Shown: positions 33,185 through 41,720, counted from the first letter of the stretch. The stretch: 64,000 bases of DNA from UMGS1590 sp900552455 (GCA_963931105.1 OZ007004.1:1364001-1428000), one strand, 5' to 3'. Numbers and translations: made by a program. The notes: generated by a model not told the origin, from the sequence alone.

Positions 33185-33936
33185 GCTGTCAGATTGGTGC
33201 TCGATTTCTGCTCAAAGATATTGACTGGGAGATTGAAGACAAAAGCCGTTGGATAATCATCGGTATGAATGGCAGCGGAAAGACGACGCTTTTAAGCATT
33301 CTTTCAGGCTACCAAGCCTATAATCATGGCACGCTTTCGTATCGCGGAACGTCTTATCAGGAACAGGATATTTTTCGGATTCGCAAAGAAATGGGTTGGA
33401 TCAGTAATTCTTTTTTCGATCAAGTGTATCATTACGAGTCGGTGCTGGAAATTTTGCTGGCGGGACTCAGTGGAACTTATGGCATCGAAGAGTGTGTGGT
33501 CAGAGACAGGGATATTGTAAAAGCGAAACGCCTGCTCGCTGCGATGGGGCTGGAAGATCGCCTGGATACGCCGTTTAACTGGTTGTCCAAAGGAGAGCGT
33601 CAGTCTGTGTTGATCGTTCGCTCACTTTTGGCAGAACCTGAGATTTTGGTATTTGATGAACTGATGACGGGGTTGGATGTCATGGCAAGCGAGAAAATGA
33701 TGCGCTTTGTCCAAAAGCTGGCGAATGATCGGCGGCATACGATGATCTATGTAACGCATCATTTTGATGAGATTTCTCCAGAGCTGTTTGATCATTGCCT
33801 GTTGCTGAGAAATGGGATGATCTATAAAAAAGGTTTGATCGAAGAGATCTTTCGTTCTGATGTGATCAGTGATTTCCTTGGTGTTCCGGTTCGCTTGAAA
33901 CAGCGAGAGAACGGATACTATTTCCTGACATTTTAG
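33151..33936 (+). CDS. Stand-alone ABC ATPase (YlmA/ModF-like), island B
   Basis: A 261-residue nucleotide-binding domain. Walker A is GMNGSGKTT (38-46), the signature is LSKGERQS, Walker B is ILVFDEL and the H-loop is YVTHHFDE. As in the island A copy, the signature departs from LSGGQ and no permease gene is near. Start ATG at 33151 follows GGAGGAGG inside the end of the zinc-ribbon gene. The conserved pairing makes a zinc-ribbon/ATPase complex likely. It could be regulatory or ribosome-associated rather than a transporter part. Confidence 0.85.
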   Translation: MERTIINARGLGCQIGARFLLKDIDWEIEDKSRWIIIGMNGSGKTTLLSILSGYQAYNHGTLSYRGTSYQEQDIFRIRKEMGWISNSFFDQVYHYESVLEILLAGLSGTYGIEECVVRDRDIVKAKRLLAAMGLEDRLDTPFNWLSKGERQSVLIVRSLLAEPEILVFDELMTGLDVMASEKMMRFVQKLANDRRHTMIYVTHHFDEISPELFDHCLLLRNGMIYKKGLIEEIFRSDVISDFLGVPVRLKQRENGYYFLTF

Positions 33937-33954
33937 AAGGGGCGGTGAATAAAT

Positions 33955-34923
33955 GTGACGACTTCTTTAAAAGATGTGAGTAGTGCACAGATGATCCACA
34001 GCCTGGTGGAGATGAATTGCTTTGCCCAGGAGTGCAGCGTTTATGGCTATATGTGGAAGGACAGGGCTGGCAGGATCAAATATACGACGAGCGCCGATGA
34101 GACGGTAATCCAACACTCTTTTGAACAGAAGGTGCTGGAAAGCTATGAACTGTCTCCGATCAAAATCTGGACTGTGCGAGAGATCATAAAGGAAGAGACA
34201 AAAGATGATCTCTGGATGTATCTCAAGCTAGTCCTGTGTGATAAACTGAAAGAAAATTTTAACGCAGATTATTTTAGCATTCTTCACGATTTGATCAGCG
34301 TAGCGCCAGATGACCAGGCGCGGGATATTTTGCTGCCATGGATGGAAGAGCTGGATGGTTATTACGATGAAGCTTCTTTGCAGCTTTTTGAAGGTGCGGT
34401 GGCTATAGCGTCAGTCAGTAAGCATTTGAAGCCAGAAACCTATGGCATGATCAAAGGCTGGCTGCAGAAAACGAGGAGACAGATCTTTTCAAGAATGTCC
34501 GTGCAGGATAATTACGAACGAACTTTTGGCGGATTTGCGTATGAAAATGGTGCAGGAGGTTACGTACTGTTTTGCAATGCAAACCAAAGGGCAATTTCCG
34601 ATCGGCGCAAGGAAATGGAACAGCGGGGAATTTTTCATACGCCATTGTATACGAAGCAATACTGGTATCATGCTGCGAACGAGTTGAAAGATGTTCGCGC
34701 ACGATTTCAGACGGAAATGAAGCAGCTGATGGATGAAACGTATTTTTTGCGTATTGATGGGTTGAGAAATCTGGAGCATGAGGTGCTCGCCGAGCGTTGG
34801 ACAGCGGGACTGGAAAAAGCCGGGAAGCAATGCTCAGAAGAAGCAGTGAACGGACTCTTATATTGGGGATATCGCTGGAATCTCAACATGGGCCCGGGAA
34901 TGGAGGTGCAAAATGAACGTTAA
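33955..34923 (+). CDS. Unrecognised 322-residue protein, island B
   Basis: I do not recognise a family. The protein is soluble and mostly helical by eye, with many Trp, Tyr and Phe. Features include MWKDRAGRIKYTTSADETVI near residue 35, a helical middle (DQARDILLPWMEELDGYYDE), and a C-terminal LLYWGYRWNLNMGPGMEV. It starts at GTG 33955, ten bases after AAGGGGCGG, because the adjacent ATG is out of frame and stops at once. It lies 18 bases after the ABC ATPase and overlaps the following LysR gene by 11 bases, so it belongs to this operon. No counterpart exists in island A. Confidence 0.7.
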   Translation: MTTSLKDVSSAQMIHSLVEMNCFAQECSVYGYMWKDRAGRIKYTTSADETVIQHSFEQKVLESYELSPIKIWTVREIIKEETKDDLWMYLKLVLCDKLKENFNADYFSILHDLISVAPDDQARDILLPWMEELDGYYDEASLQLFEGAVAIASVSKHLKPETYGMIKGWLQKTRRQIFSRMSVQDNYERTFGGFAYENGAGGYVLFCNANQRAISDRRKEMEQRGIFHTPLYTKQYWYHAANELKDVRARFQTEMKQLMDETYFLRIDGLRNLEHEVLAERWTAGLEKAGKQCSEEAVNGLLYWGYRWNLNMGPGMEVQNER

Positions 34924-35812
34924 TCAGGTGTATTTATTGGTGGATTTGGCACAAACCCATTCTTTTAACCAAACTGCTGAGCGACTTTTTACAACTCAGC
35001 AAAATGTTTCCTATCAAATTAAGCAGCTTGAGCAAGAACTGGGGATTCGTATTTTCAATCGCTCAAACAGCGGTGTTGTCTTTACAGAACAAGGCGAATA
35101 TGTGCTCCAGTGTGCATATGAAATGAAACAGGCCTATATCACGATGATGGAGCATTTGAATCTGAATGAGGATAGAACAGCCAAGCAGGAATTGTCACAG
35201 ATTAAAATCTATATTTCTTCGGTGCTATTGTCGGCAAAAATGACAACTGTCATCAAGCGGTTTAACGCTGCATTTCCAGCGACCAGATTGGTCATCAAGG
35301 AAGTGCCGCAGAATCAGTTGATCCAGTCGCTTTTGACGCATGAATGTGATTTTGCATTTTGGTCAGTTAATAAAGGCTATTATGAACAGTTTCACCAGAA
35401 ATGTATTGATCGGGGCATCGTCAGCACGTTGATCAAGGAGGATGCAGCAGTAGCTGTGATTTCTCGACGGTCTCCTTTAGTTGAAAAAGAGATGCTATCG
35501 CTGAGCGATCTGAGCCATCAGCCAAAAAGCGTTTTTGGCGTTTTGCCGTGGGATTATTTTCAGCGTAAATTGGACAATCTCGTGCTCTACGAGGACGATA
35601 ATATTGCCATTCATAAGCAGCTGATCCAGGAAGAAAACGCGATTTGTTTTACAACGCAATTGATTGGCGATCAATTGTTCGCAGGCGGTGGGTTTGAGCT
35701 GAAGCCGTTTGATTATCCAACGCTTCCGATCGAACATATGGTCTTGAAACGAAAAAATTTGGATGCTTTGGCGCTGCAGGCGTTGGAAAAGATTATCTGC
35801 GATATCTTGTAA
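34913..35812 (+). CDS. LysR-family transcriptional regulator (island B, right)
   Basis: A 299-residue LysR protein, helix-turn-helix AERLFTTQQNVSYQIKQLEQ followed by ELGIRIFNRS and a full effector domain. It resembles the left LysR protein of the island (SSVLLS and DFAFWSVNKGYYEQ correspond to SSVLFT and DLAFLSINDHFFEQ), so the two probably duplicated. ATG at 34913 follows GGAGGTGC and lies inside the end of the preceding gene, an unusual place for a LysR gene. It is convergent with the third phosphatase-superfamily gene. Confidence 0.9.
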   Translation: MNVNQVYLLVDLAQTHSFNQTAERLFTTQQNVSYQIKQLEQELGIRIFNRSNSGVVFTEQGEYVLQCAYEMKQAYITMMEHLNLNEDRTAKQELSQIKIYISSVLLSAKMTTVIKRFNAAFPATRLVIKEVPQNQLIQSLLTHECDFAFWSVNKGYYEQFHQKCIDRGIVSTLIKEDAAVAVISRRSPLVEKEMLSLSDLSHQPKSVFGVLPWDYFQRKLDNLVLYEDDNIAIHKQLIQEENAICFTTQLIGDQLFAGGGFELKPFDYPTLPIEHMVLKRKNLDALALQALEKIICDIL

Positions 35813-35831
35813 CAGTCGATAAAAAATATAA

Positions 35832-35880
35832 AGCAAAGAGGAGAATGCTTTTGGCGAGCATTCTCCTCTTTGCTGTTTTC
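35832..35880. terminator. Bidirectional terminator
   Basis: An 18-bp perfect stem (35832-35849 with 35857-35874) with T-rich sequence on both sides lies between the convergent LysR and third phosphatase-superfamily genes. Confidence 0.88.
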
Positions 35881-35921
35881 ACTTTTTAGAAAGAGATGTA
35901 TGGTCAGTATTGGAAATAAAC

Positions 35922-38018
35922 TTATAGTTTTTCTGTGAAGATCTGATAAGCTGGCGCCCCTTCGCACTGTTCTGGCATATCAACGCCAAGGAGTACTGCA
36001 GCGGTAGGTGCAAGGTCGACTTCACGAATGTAGCGATCAGTGCGGTAATTTTCTTTGATGCCAGGACCTGCTGCAACAAAAATTGGTGACAGCGAAGTAT
36101 CGTTATGCCCCCAGGCAGTGGATAAACCAGGGCCGTGGTCTTCGACATAGCTTTCGTGAACAGCGAAGACGATATCAGACCCCATTGGTCCACCGAGACC
36201 AAGTAACACAGCGTCTTTGTTGTGCAATGCCAGAGCGACGATACGTTTGCCGGTCTTTGGATGTTTGTAGCCATAGAGATCTGTGATGATCTGTTCTTCG
36301 AGCTCGTATTTATCTTCAGGATCAACGATACCGTGAGGATCTCTGCCTTTCAGATTGATATAAATGCTGTTGGAACGGGTCATAATGGCTTTTGTCTTTG
36401 TCCAGTCAATTTCTGGCAGCTCATTACCATCCTTATCTTGTTTCAGCACAGTATAGCCGAGTTTATGAAGCGGCTCCAAGCAAACACCGGTGTTGTCGCC
36501 GAGTGCAACAGCTTCTTCTTCAGCGCTAATCAGTGCATGATCAGAGAAGATGATGATTGTCCAGCCTTCATCAATCAGACCCATGAAGCTGCCGATGTAA
36601 TCATCGGTGACTTTATAGGTCGCTTCTGCAAATTTAACAACTTCATTTTCATCATACTTGGAGGTGTCGCGATTTTTTAAGTACTTCATATAGTTGTGCC
36701 CTTGCATGTCGACGTTATGGAAATGAGAGAAGATAACTTCGACGCCTTTTTCTTTGATCATGTACCGCATGACATTGGATTGCCATTCTGCAGATTTGAT
36801 CCATTGTTCGTTGTTGCATTTCAGGATCAGATCGGCGTCATTCCCGCTCATCTGACTGGTTGGCTGTGGTGGTCCGAATTTATCGGTGACTTCCTTGAAC
36901 AGAGATTTAGGGAACCACACAGAATCGTCTTCGCAGCTCATGCCGCGGGAAGCCCAGATTCGCACGTAGCTGCCATCTTCTGCGATCTTCAGGAGACGCA
37001 TGTTACGGTATACTTTTTCCTCGCCGGTTTTGGTAGGGATCACATCGTAGACCCCAGTGAAGACATCGTTTTCGAGAACAGCGACTGGTTCTGGAGTGCT
37101 CTTATCCTTGTAGATAGCGACTTTGTCGTAAATGCCCTGTTCATTTTTGAGGATCAGAGCTGGACGCTGAACCTTGCCATAGAAGGTGATGATAATAAAT
37201 TCTTTGGCATCCGCAGCAATCTCAAATTCCCAGCCGTTGGCGGGGAAGACTGGAGAAATGCTGCAGCCTGTTGGGAAATCTGCAAGATGCCACATTAGCC
37301 CTTTTGGTTCATCTAGAATAACATTATCAACGACAAATGAATTATCTGGCTTATAACCGTCGACATTTATGAATTCTTTATACCATTTCCGATAGCTCTT
37401 TAAACGTTCTTTTGCTTCGGGACTACTACCGCTTGCGCAGGCGCTTCCAAATGAAAGTTTTAATTCTTCAGTACCATCAACGTCGGAAGTAATAACGGAC
37501 ATAGGCATATAGGATGGCTTTTCTGCTTTTGTGCTAGCGATATAAAGCATGTCGAGATCGCGTACAGAAGACCATGCGCAACAAGCTCCTGGGCTGGAGC
37601 CATCGATCGTGATCAGATTTTCGCTGTCAGTGGTTGGCGGGAAGCTGCCACCTGGCCAGTGCATGACGAGGGTTTTCTTGCCGGCTTCTGCAGTGACGTT
37701 GAACAGTGGCTGAACTTTCAAGAAGCGAGAAGAAAATGCGCCGATGGTGACATCCTTGTCGTTTTCAGCAGAAAGATTGTAGTCCATAATCCCGTGGGTC
37801 ATTGGATAGCAGCCGGTTGCCAGTGTTGCCCACATTGGTGGAGTGATTGTTGGGTTTGCGCCGAGCATGACCAGGTCGTCTCTGCAGGAACCCATGTCCA
37901 TCATCTTTTTTAAGTTAGGCATTTTGCCTTCGTTGACCAATCGCTTTGTAAAGCGGGGATCCATGCCGTCGATACCGAGCAATAAGAGTTTATCAGTTAA
38001 TCCTTTTGAGCGTAACAT
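35922..38018 (-). CDS. Cytoplasmic alkaline-phosphatase-superfamily enzyme, third paralogue
   Basis: A 698-residue protein without signal peptide. Core elements: Asp17 (GIDGMDP), Thr59 (TITPPMWATLATG), HFHNVDMQGH, FSDHALIS, and AWGHNDTS for the last metal ligand. The insert region (IITFYGKVQRPALILKNEQG, YDKVAIYKDK) is shared with the other two copies. Start ATG at 38018 follows AAGGAGGT. Unlike the other two it is a single-gene unit, with three AATCAG repeats upstream and no adjacent carrier or ATPase of its own. The substrate may differ from those of its paralogues. Confidence 0.86.
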   Translation of the reverse strand: MLRSKGLTDKLLLLGIDGMDPRFTKRLVNEGKMPNLKKMMDMGSCRDDLVMLGANPTITPPMWATLATGCYPMTHGIMDYNLSAENDKDVTIGAFSSRFLKVQPLFNVTAEAGKKTLVMHWPGGSFPPTTDSENLITIDGSSPGACCAWSSVRDLDMLYIASTKAEKPSYMPMSVITSDVDGTEELKLSFGSACASGSSPEAKERLKSYRKWYKEFINVDGYKPDNSFVVDNVILDEPKGLMWHLADFPTGCSISPVFPANGWEFEIAADAKEFIIITFYGKVQRPALILKNEQGIYDKVAIYKDKSTPEPVAVLENDVFTGVYDVIPTKTGEEKVYRNMRLLKIAEDGSYVRIWASRGMSCEDDSVWFPKSLFKEVTDKFGPPQPTSQMSGNDADLILKCNNEQWIKSAEWQSNVMRYMIKEKGVEVIFSHFHNVDMQGHNYMKYLKNRDTSKYDENEVVKFAEATYKVTDDYIGSFMGLIDEGWTIIIFSDHALISAEEEAVALGDNTGVCLEPLHKLGYTVLKQDKDGNELPEIDWTKTKAIMTRSNSIYINLKGRDPHGIVDPEDKYELEEQIITDLYGYKHPKTGKRIVALALHNKDAVLLGLGGPMGSDIVFAVHESYVEDHGPGLSTAWGHNDTSLSPIFVAAGPGIKENYRTDRYIREVDLAPTAAVLLGVDMPEQCEGAPAYQIFTEKL

Positions 38019-38069
38019 TCGATGACCTCCTTATGTTCCATCATGTATCCAATAAAGCTAGCTTATGAT

Positions 38070-38106
38070 TTAATTATATAGAATCAGCAATCAGATTCCC
38101 AATCAG
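38070..38106 (-). promoter_or_regulatory. Promoter with three AATCAG repeats upstream of the third phosphatase-superfamily gene
   Basis: AATCAG occurs at 38082-38087, 38089-38094 and 38101-38106, seven and twelve bases apart, beside a minus-strand TATAAT near 38080-38075. A GAATC...GATTC dyad of LysR type overlaps the first two. The rest of the 247-bp gap holds only the next gene's terminator. Confidence 0.45.
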
Positions 38107-38227
38107 TTTTTAATTGTATTTTTTGTCAGTGGGTACATAGAAATTTTGTGACGTGAAGAACAGAAGGGTTTTACATGAAAAAATTGCGAGAGAGGTATCA
38201 TGTGAAGGGTGACCAGTATTGACAGAT

Positions 38228-38261
38228 AAAAATGCACGTTCCGTGTGAAACGTGCATTTTT
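38228..38261 (-). terminator. Terminator of the first SLH-C39 gene
   Basis: A 13-bp perfect stem (38228-38240 with 38249-38261) with T-rich 3' side on the minus strand. Confidence 0.9.
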
Positions 38262-38265
38262 GCTG

Positions 38266-39945
38266 TTAGCGCATGACCATGCCCATCTTGCGCTCGTTCC
38301 AGCAGGATTCGAAGCTTTGGGCGCTGACCCAATACTGGTAGATCTGGCCGCGGTTTTGCAGATTGTAGGGATCGCTGACGAAATAGCCGCGCGCAGGATC
38401 GTAGCCGCAGATCAGCCGCACGTGGTTGTTGGCGACGCGTGCCTGGTAGGTACCATTGATGAGGAAATTGCCGTAGCGCACCGGCGCCCAGGAAAACGTC
38501 TGCCAGGCGACGATCATATTGCCGGCGAGCAGTTCGCGCTGCACGTCGGTCACGGATTTTCCGTTGAACACTTCGCAAACGTCAGCGCCGTTTGTGTAGC
38601 GGTTGCAGAAATCAGCGAGCGGCGCTGGATCGATGGAGCTGTAACGTCCGTCGCTGTGATACGGCGAGCCGACGAATCCTTTCGCAGGATCGGAGCTGGT
38701 GATCGGCAGTGCGTTCAGAAATGCAGTCGGCGTCACATTTTGCGCATAGCCGAGGGTTTTCAATCCCATGAGCGCGCTGATCGGTTCGCAGCCCATCCAG
38801 GCGTAGATCTCGTCGATCTGGCTGATGTATGGCACATAACTCTGCTGGTAAGAGGACGCCGTCTGTGTGAGCACGCCGTTTGCATCTGCCCAGTAAGCAC
38901 CGACGTTTTTGTTGAGCGCCAGCTTTCCGTAGCGATCGACGCTGTAAAGCTGGCTAGAGATTTCATGGACGCCAGGCGTGAATGTGTAGCTTCCGAGCGC
39001 GACATCGCTCCAGGTTTCATCAGCGCCGCTGCCGCTGTGCTGATGATCGATCGACGCTTCAGCAACAGTAACCGCAGCCCAGTGAGACGCCGTCATGTCT
39101 GTGTAGAGCCCCAGGCCCATGAGCTTCTGCGCCTGTGCCGTGTCGCCGTAGCGGCCAGTGACACGGTTAATGATCGAGCAGGCTTCGGCGCGCGTGAGCC
39201 CGTTTTCCGGACGGAACGTGCCGTCTTCATAACCGCCGACCCAGCCGAGGGATGCAGCGATACCGATCTGCTCAGCCGCCCAGTAATCCGCCGGCACATC
39301 GCTGAAGGAAACCGTCACAGCAGTTTCCGGCGCTAAGCGTGTCAAGAGATCGACCATTTCAGCGCGGGTGATCGGTTCGTTTGGACGGAACGCAGTGCCG
39401 TCGTCAAAAAGCCCGAGCCGACAGAGCGCGCGCACATTGATTGCAAACCAGTCGCTGTCGTTGACATCGCCGTAGGAGCAGGAGCCTGTGCCAGTTTCCG
39501 GATCTTCGAGCAGACGGTAAACGATCGCCGCCGCTTCCGCGCGGGTGACCTGGCGCTCAGGGCGCACGCTGCGATCCTCGTAGCCGCCGAGATAGCGCAC
39601 ATGGGCGCTGGTCCAGGTGGTGGCGATTACGCTGGGATCGGTTGCTGGTGGTTCTAATGCTTCACCAGGATCTTCCGCTGGCTGTTCCGGTTCGGTGACG
39701 GGCTCCTGGTCGGGCGGTGTTTGTTCGCCAGCAGGATCTTCTTCCAGCGGTGGCTCGGTGTTTTCGCCGACGGCTGCAGCATTTTCGCCGCTACCGTTGG
39801 CAGCAATTTCCGGCGTACACGCGTCGGTTGCTGCAGCATATTCTGTTGGCACGTTTTCTTCGGCAAAGGCTGGCGCCGCTACAGTCGACAGTGGCAGCGC
39901 GAGCAAAAGCGCCCAGCTGATAAAACGTCGCAAATGATGGCCCAT
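38266..39945 (-). CDS. SLH-anchored C39-like cysteine peptidase-family surface protein, copy 1
   Basis: A 559-residue secreted protein. A signal peptide (LRRFISWALLLALPLSTVAA) is followed by a Glu/Pro-rich linker to ~105, then three SLH repeats (the first shortened; YGDVNDSDWFAINVRALCRL; FSDVPADYWAAEQIGIAASL). The C-terminal ~190 residues are a C39-like papain-fold domain: Cys386 in MGCEPISALMG, His in NNHVRLICGYD and Asp in SDPYN. It could cleave peptides or act as a wall-anchored hydrolase; activity is untested. Start ATG at 39945 follows GGAGGAGAT. One of three tandem copies. Confidence 0.87.
   Translation of the reverse strand: MGHHLRRFISWALLLALPLSTVAAPAFAEENVPTEYAAATDACTPEIAANGSGENAAAVGENTEPPLEEDPAGEQTPPDQEPVTEPEQPAEDPGEALEPPATDPSVIATTWTSAHVRYLGGYEDRSVRPERQVTRAEAAAIVYRLLEDPETGTGSCSYGDVNDSDWFAINVRALCRLGLFDDGTAFRPNEPITRAEMVDLLTRLAPETAVTVSFSDVPADYWAAEQIGIAASLGWVGGYEDGTFRPENGLTRAEACSIINRVTGRYGDTAQAQKLMGLGLYTDMTASHWAAVTVAEASIDHQHSGSGADETWSDVALGSYTFTPGVHEISSQLYSVDRYGKLALNKNVGAYWADANGVLTQTASSYQQSYVPYISQIDEIYAWMGCEPISALMGLKTLGYAQNVTPTAFLNALPITSSDPAKGFVGSPYHSDGRYSSIDPAPLADFCNRYTNGADVCEVFNGKSVTDVQRELLAGNMIVAWQTFSWAPVRYGNFLINGTYQARVANNHVRLICGYDPARGYFVSDPYNLQNRGQIYQYWVSAQSFESCWNERKMGMVMR
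38768..39628. repeat. Duplicated segment of SLH-C39 gene, copy 1
   Basis: About 860 bp, encoding the SLH repeats and the region up to the catalytic Cys, matches 40558-41419 at very high nucleotide identity by eye. Sequences on both sides (signal/linker and peptidase end) diverge clearly. Confidence 0.8.
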
Positions 39946-40015
39946 AATGATCTCCTCCTAGTTTTGTTTATACTTATATTTTACCGCCGAATGCGCAGCG
40001 AAGCAATGCGCCGGC

Positions 40016-40046
40016 AAAGAAAAACGCACCCTCCGAAGAAGGTGCG
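40016..40046 (-). terminator. Terminator of the second SLH-C39 gene
   Basis: CGCACC (40025-40030) pairs with GGTGCG (40041-40046), followed on the minus strand by TTTTTCTTT. Confidence 0.75.
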
Positions 40047-40053
40047 CAGGTGC

Positions 40054-41655
40054 TCAGCGCATGACCATGCCGACCTTGCGCTGGTTCCAGATATTGTCAA
40101 AGGTGGCGGCGTTTTCCCAGTATTGGTAGGTTTGGCCGCGGTTGTAATAATTGTACGGATCGCTCACCAGATAGCCGCGCGCAGGATCGTAGCCGTAGAC
40201 GAGGATGGCGTGGTTGTTGTAGACGAGGCTCTGCAACTGTCCGTCGATCCAGTAGTTGCGATAGCGTGGCTGCTCCCACCAGAGCGTCTCGTACGCCACG
40301 ACCATATTCCCAGCGAGCAGTTCCTGGCGCAATTCTTCCACAGAAGCGCCGCGGAAATCTGCGCAAACTTCTGCGCCGTTGCAATAGCTGTTGCAGTATT
40401 CAGCGAGGGCGGCGGGATAGATTGTTGTGCGCAGGGAATTGTCAACAACATACGGCGAGCCGACAAATCCCCACTCAGGATTGGAGGAGGAAAACGGCAG
40501 GTTATTAAGGAAGGTTGTGACGTGGACATCCTGTGCATAGCCGTAGGTTTTGAGGCCCATGAGCGCGCTCACTGGTTCGCAGCCGACCCAGGCGTAGATA
40601 TTATCGATCTGGCTGATGTATGGCACATAGCTCTGCTGGTAAGAGGACGCCGTCTGTGTGAGCACGCCGTTTGCATCTGCCCAGTAAGCACCGACATTTT
40701 TGTTGAGTGCCAGCTTTCCGTAGCGGTCGACGCTGTAAAGCTGGCCGGAGATTTCGTGGACGCCAGGCATGAATGTGTAGCTTCCGAGCGCGACACCGCT
40801 CCAGGTTTCAGCAGCGCCGCTGCCGCTGTGTTGGTGATCGATCGACGCTTCAGCAACAGTAACCGCAGCCCAGTGAGATGCCGTCATGTCTGTGTAGAGC
40901 CCCAGGCCCATGAGCTTCTGCGCTTGTGCACTGTCGCCGTAGCGACCAGTGACACGGTTAATGATCGAGCAGGCTTCGGCGCGCGTGAGCCCGTTTTCCG
41001 GACGGAACGTGCCGTCTTCATAACCGCCGACCCAACCAAGGGACGCAGCGATACCGATCTGCTCCGCCGCCCAGTAATCCGCCGGCACATCGCTGAAAGA
41101 AACCGTCACAGCAGTTTCTGGCGCTAAGCGTGTCAAGAGATCGACCATTTCTGCGCGGGTAATCGGTTCGTTTGGACGGAACGCAGCGCCGTCGTCAAAA
41201 AGCCCGAGCCGACAGAGCGCGCGCACGTTGATCGCAAACCAGTCGCTGTCGTTGACATCGCCGTAGGAGCAGGAGCCTGTGCCAGCTTCCGGATCTTCGA
41301 GCAGACGATAAACGATCGCCGCTGCTTCGGCGCGGGTGACCTGGCGCTCTGGACGCACACTGCGATCCTCGTAGCCACCAAGATAGCGCACATGGGCGCT
41401 GGTCCAGGTGGTGGCGATTTCCTGTGGCGTGTCAGGCTCTTCACTCGGTTCTTCTGTTGGCTGTTCCGGTTCGCTGCCAGGATCTTCTGGCGGCAGGACT
41501 TCGGTGTTATCGCCAGAGGCTGGCGCCGCTTCCGCTGTCGTCACAGATGCGTCCGGCGCTGCTGTATCGTCGGCCAGCGCCGGCAGCGTCGTGAGCGAGA
41601 GCGCAAAGCAGAGCGCGAGCCCGCCGGCGATGAGACGTCGTAGAGATTGTTTCAT
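40054..41655 (-). CDS. SLH-anchored C39-like surface protein, copy 2
   Basis: A 533-residue secreted paralogue. It has a signal peptide (RRLIAGGLALCFALSLTTLP), an acidic/Pro linker, the same three SLH repeats almost identical to copy 1, and a C39-like domain with Cys359 (VGCEPVSALMG), a His in NNHAILVYGYD and SDPYN. The peptidase part after the Cys is clearly more divergent than the SLH part, for example LWWEQPRYRNYWIDGQ against FSWAPVRYGNFLINGT. I chose ATG at 41655 with AAAGGAGAG upstream. A TACAAT -10 lies upstream, so each copy has its own promoter and terminator. Confidence 0.87.
   Translation of the reverse strand: MKQSLRRLIAGGLALCFALSLTTLPALADDTAAPDASVTTAEAAPASGDNTEVLPPEDPGSEPEQPTEEPSEEPDTPQEIATTWTSAHVRYLGGYEDRSVRPERQVTRAEAAAIVYRLLEDPEAGTGSCSYGDVNDSDWFAINVRALCRLGLFDDGAAFRPNEPITRAEMVDLLTRLAPETAVTVSFSDVPADYWAAEQIGIAASLGWVGGYEDGTFRPENGLTRAEACSIINRVTGRYGDSAQAQKLMGLGLYTDMTASHWAAVTVAEASIDHQHSGSGAAETWSGVALGSYTFMPGVHEISGQLYSVDRYGKLALNKNVGAYWADANGVLTQTASSYQQSYVPYISQIDNIYAWVGCEPVSALMGLKTYGYAQDVHVTTFLNNLPFSSSNPEWGFVGSPYVVDNSLRTTIYPAALAEYCNSYCNGAEVCADFRGASVEELRQELLAGNMVVAYETLWWEQPRYRNYWIDGQLQSLVYNNHAILVYGYDPARGYLVSDPYNYYNRGQTYQYWENAATFDNIWNQRKVGMVMR
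40558..41419. repeat. Duplicated segment of SLH-C39 gene, copy 2
   Basis: Partner of the 38768-39628 segment, in the same orientation and about 1.79 kb away. Differences are mostly single bases. Either a recent tandem duplication or gene conversion limited to the anchoring part. Confidence 0.8.
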
Positions 41656-41720
41656 AGTTGGTCTCTCCTTTGTTATTTTTCCTTGATAATATTGTAGCGG
41701 AAAGGTGCTGTGCTGACAAT

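Noticed and set aside
10512..38018. The islands as an anti-phage defence system
   Set aside because: Phosphodiesterase-like enzymes, ATPases and zinc ribbons occur in defence, but carriers, GH3 ligases, an SDR and LysR regulators point to metabolism, and no nuclease or membrane-killing effector is in the operons.
38768..41419. CRISPR array or mobile element suggested by repeats
   Set aside because: The repeats are two ~860-bp coding segments of paralogous genes, with no short regular spacers and no transposase.
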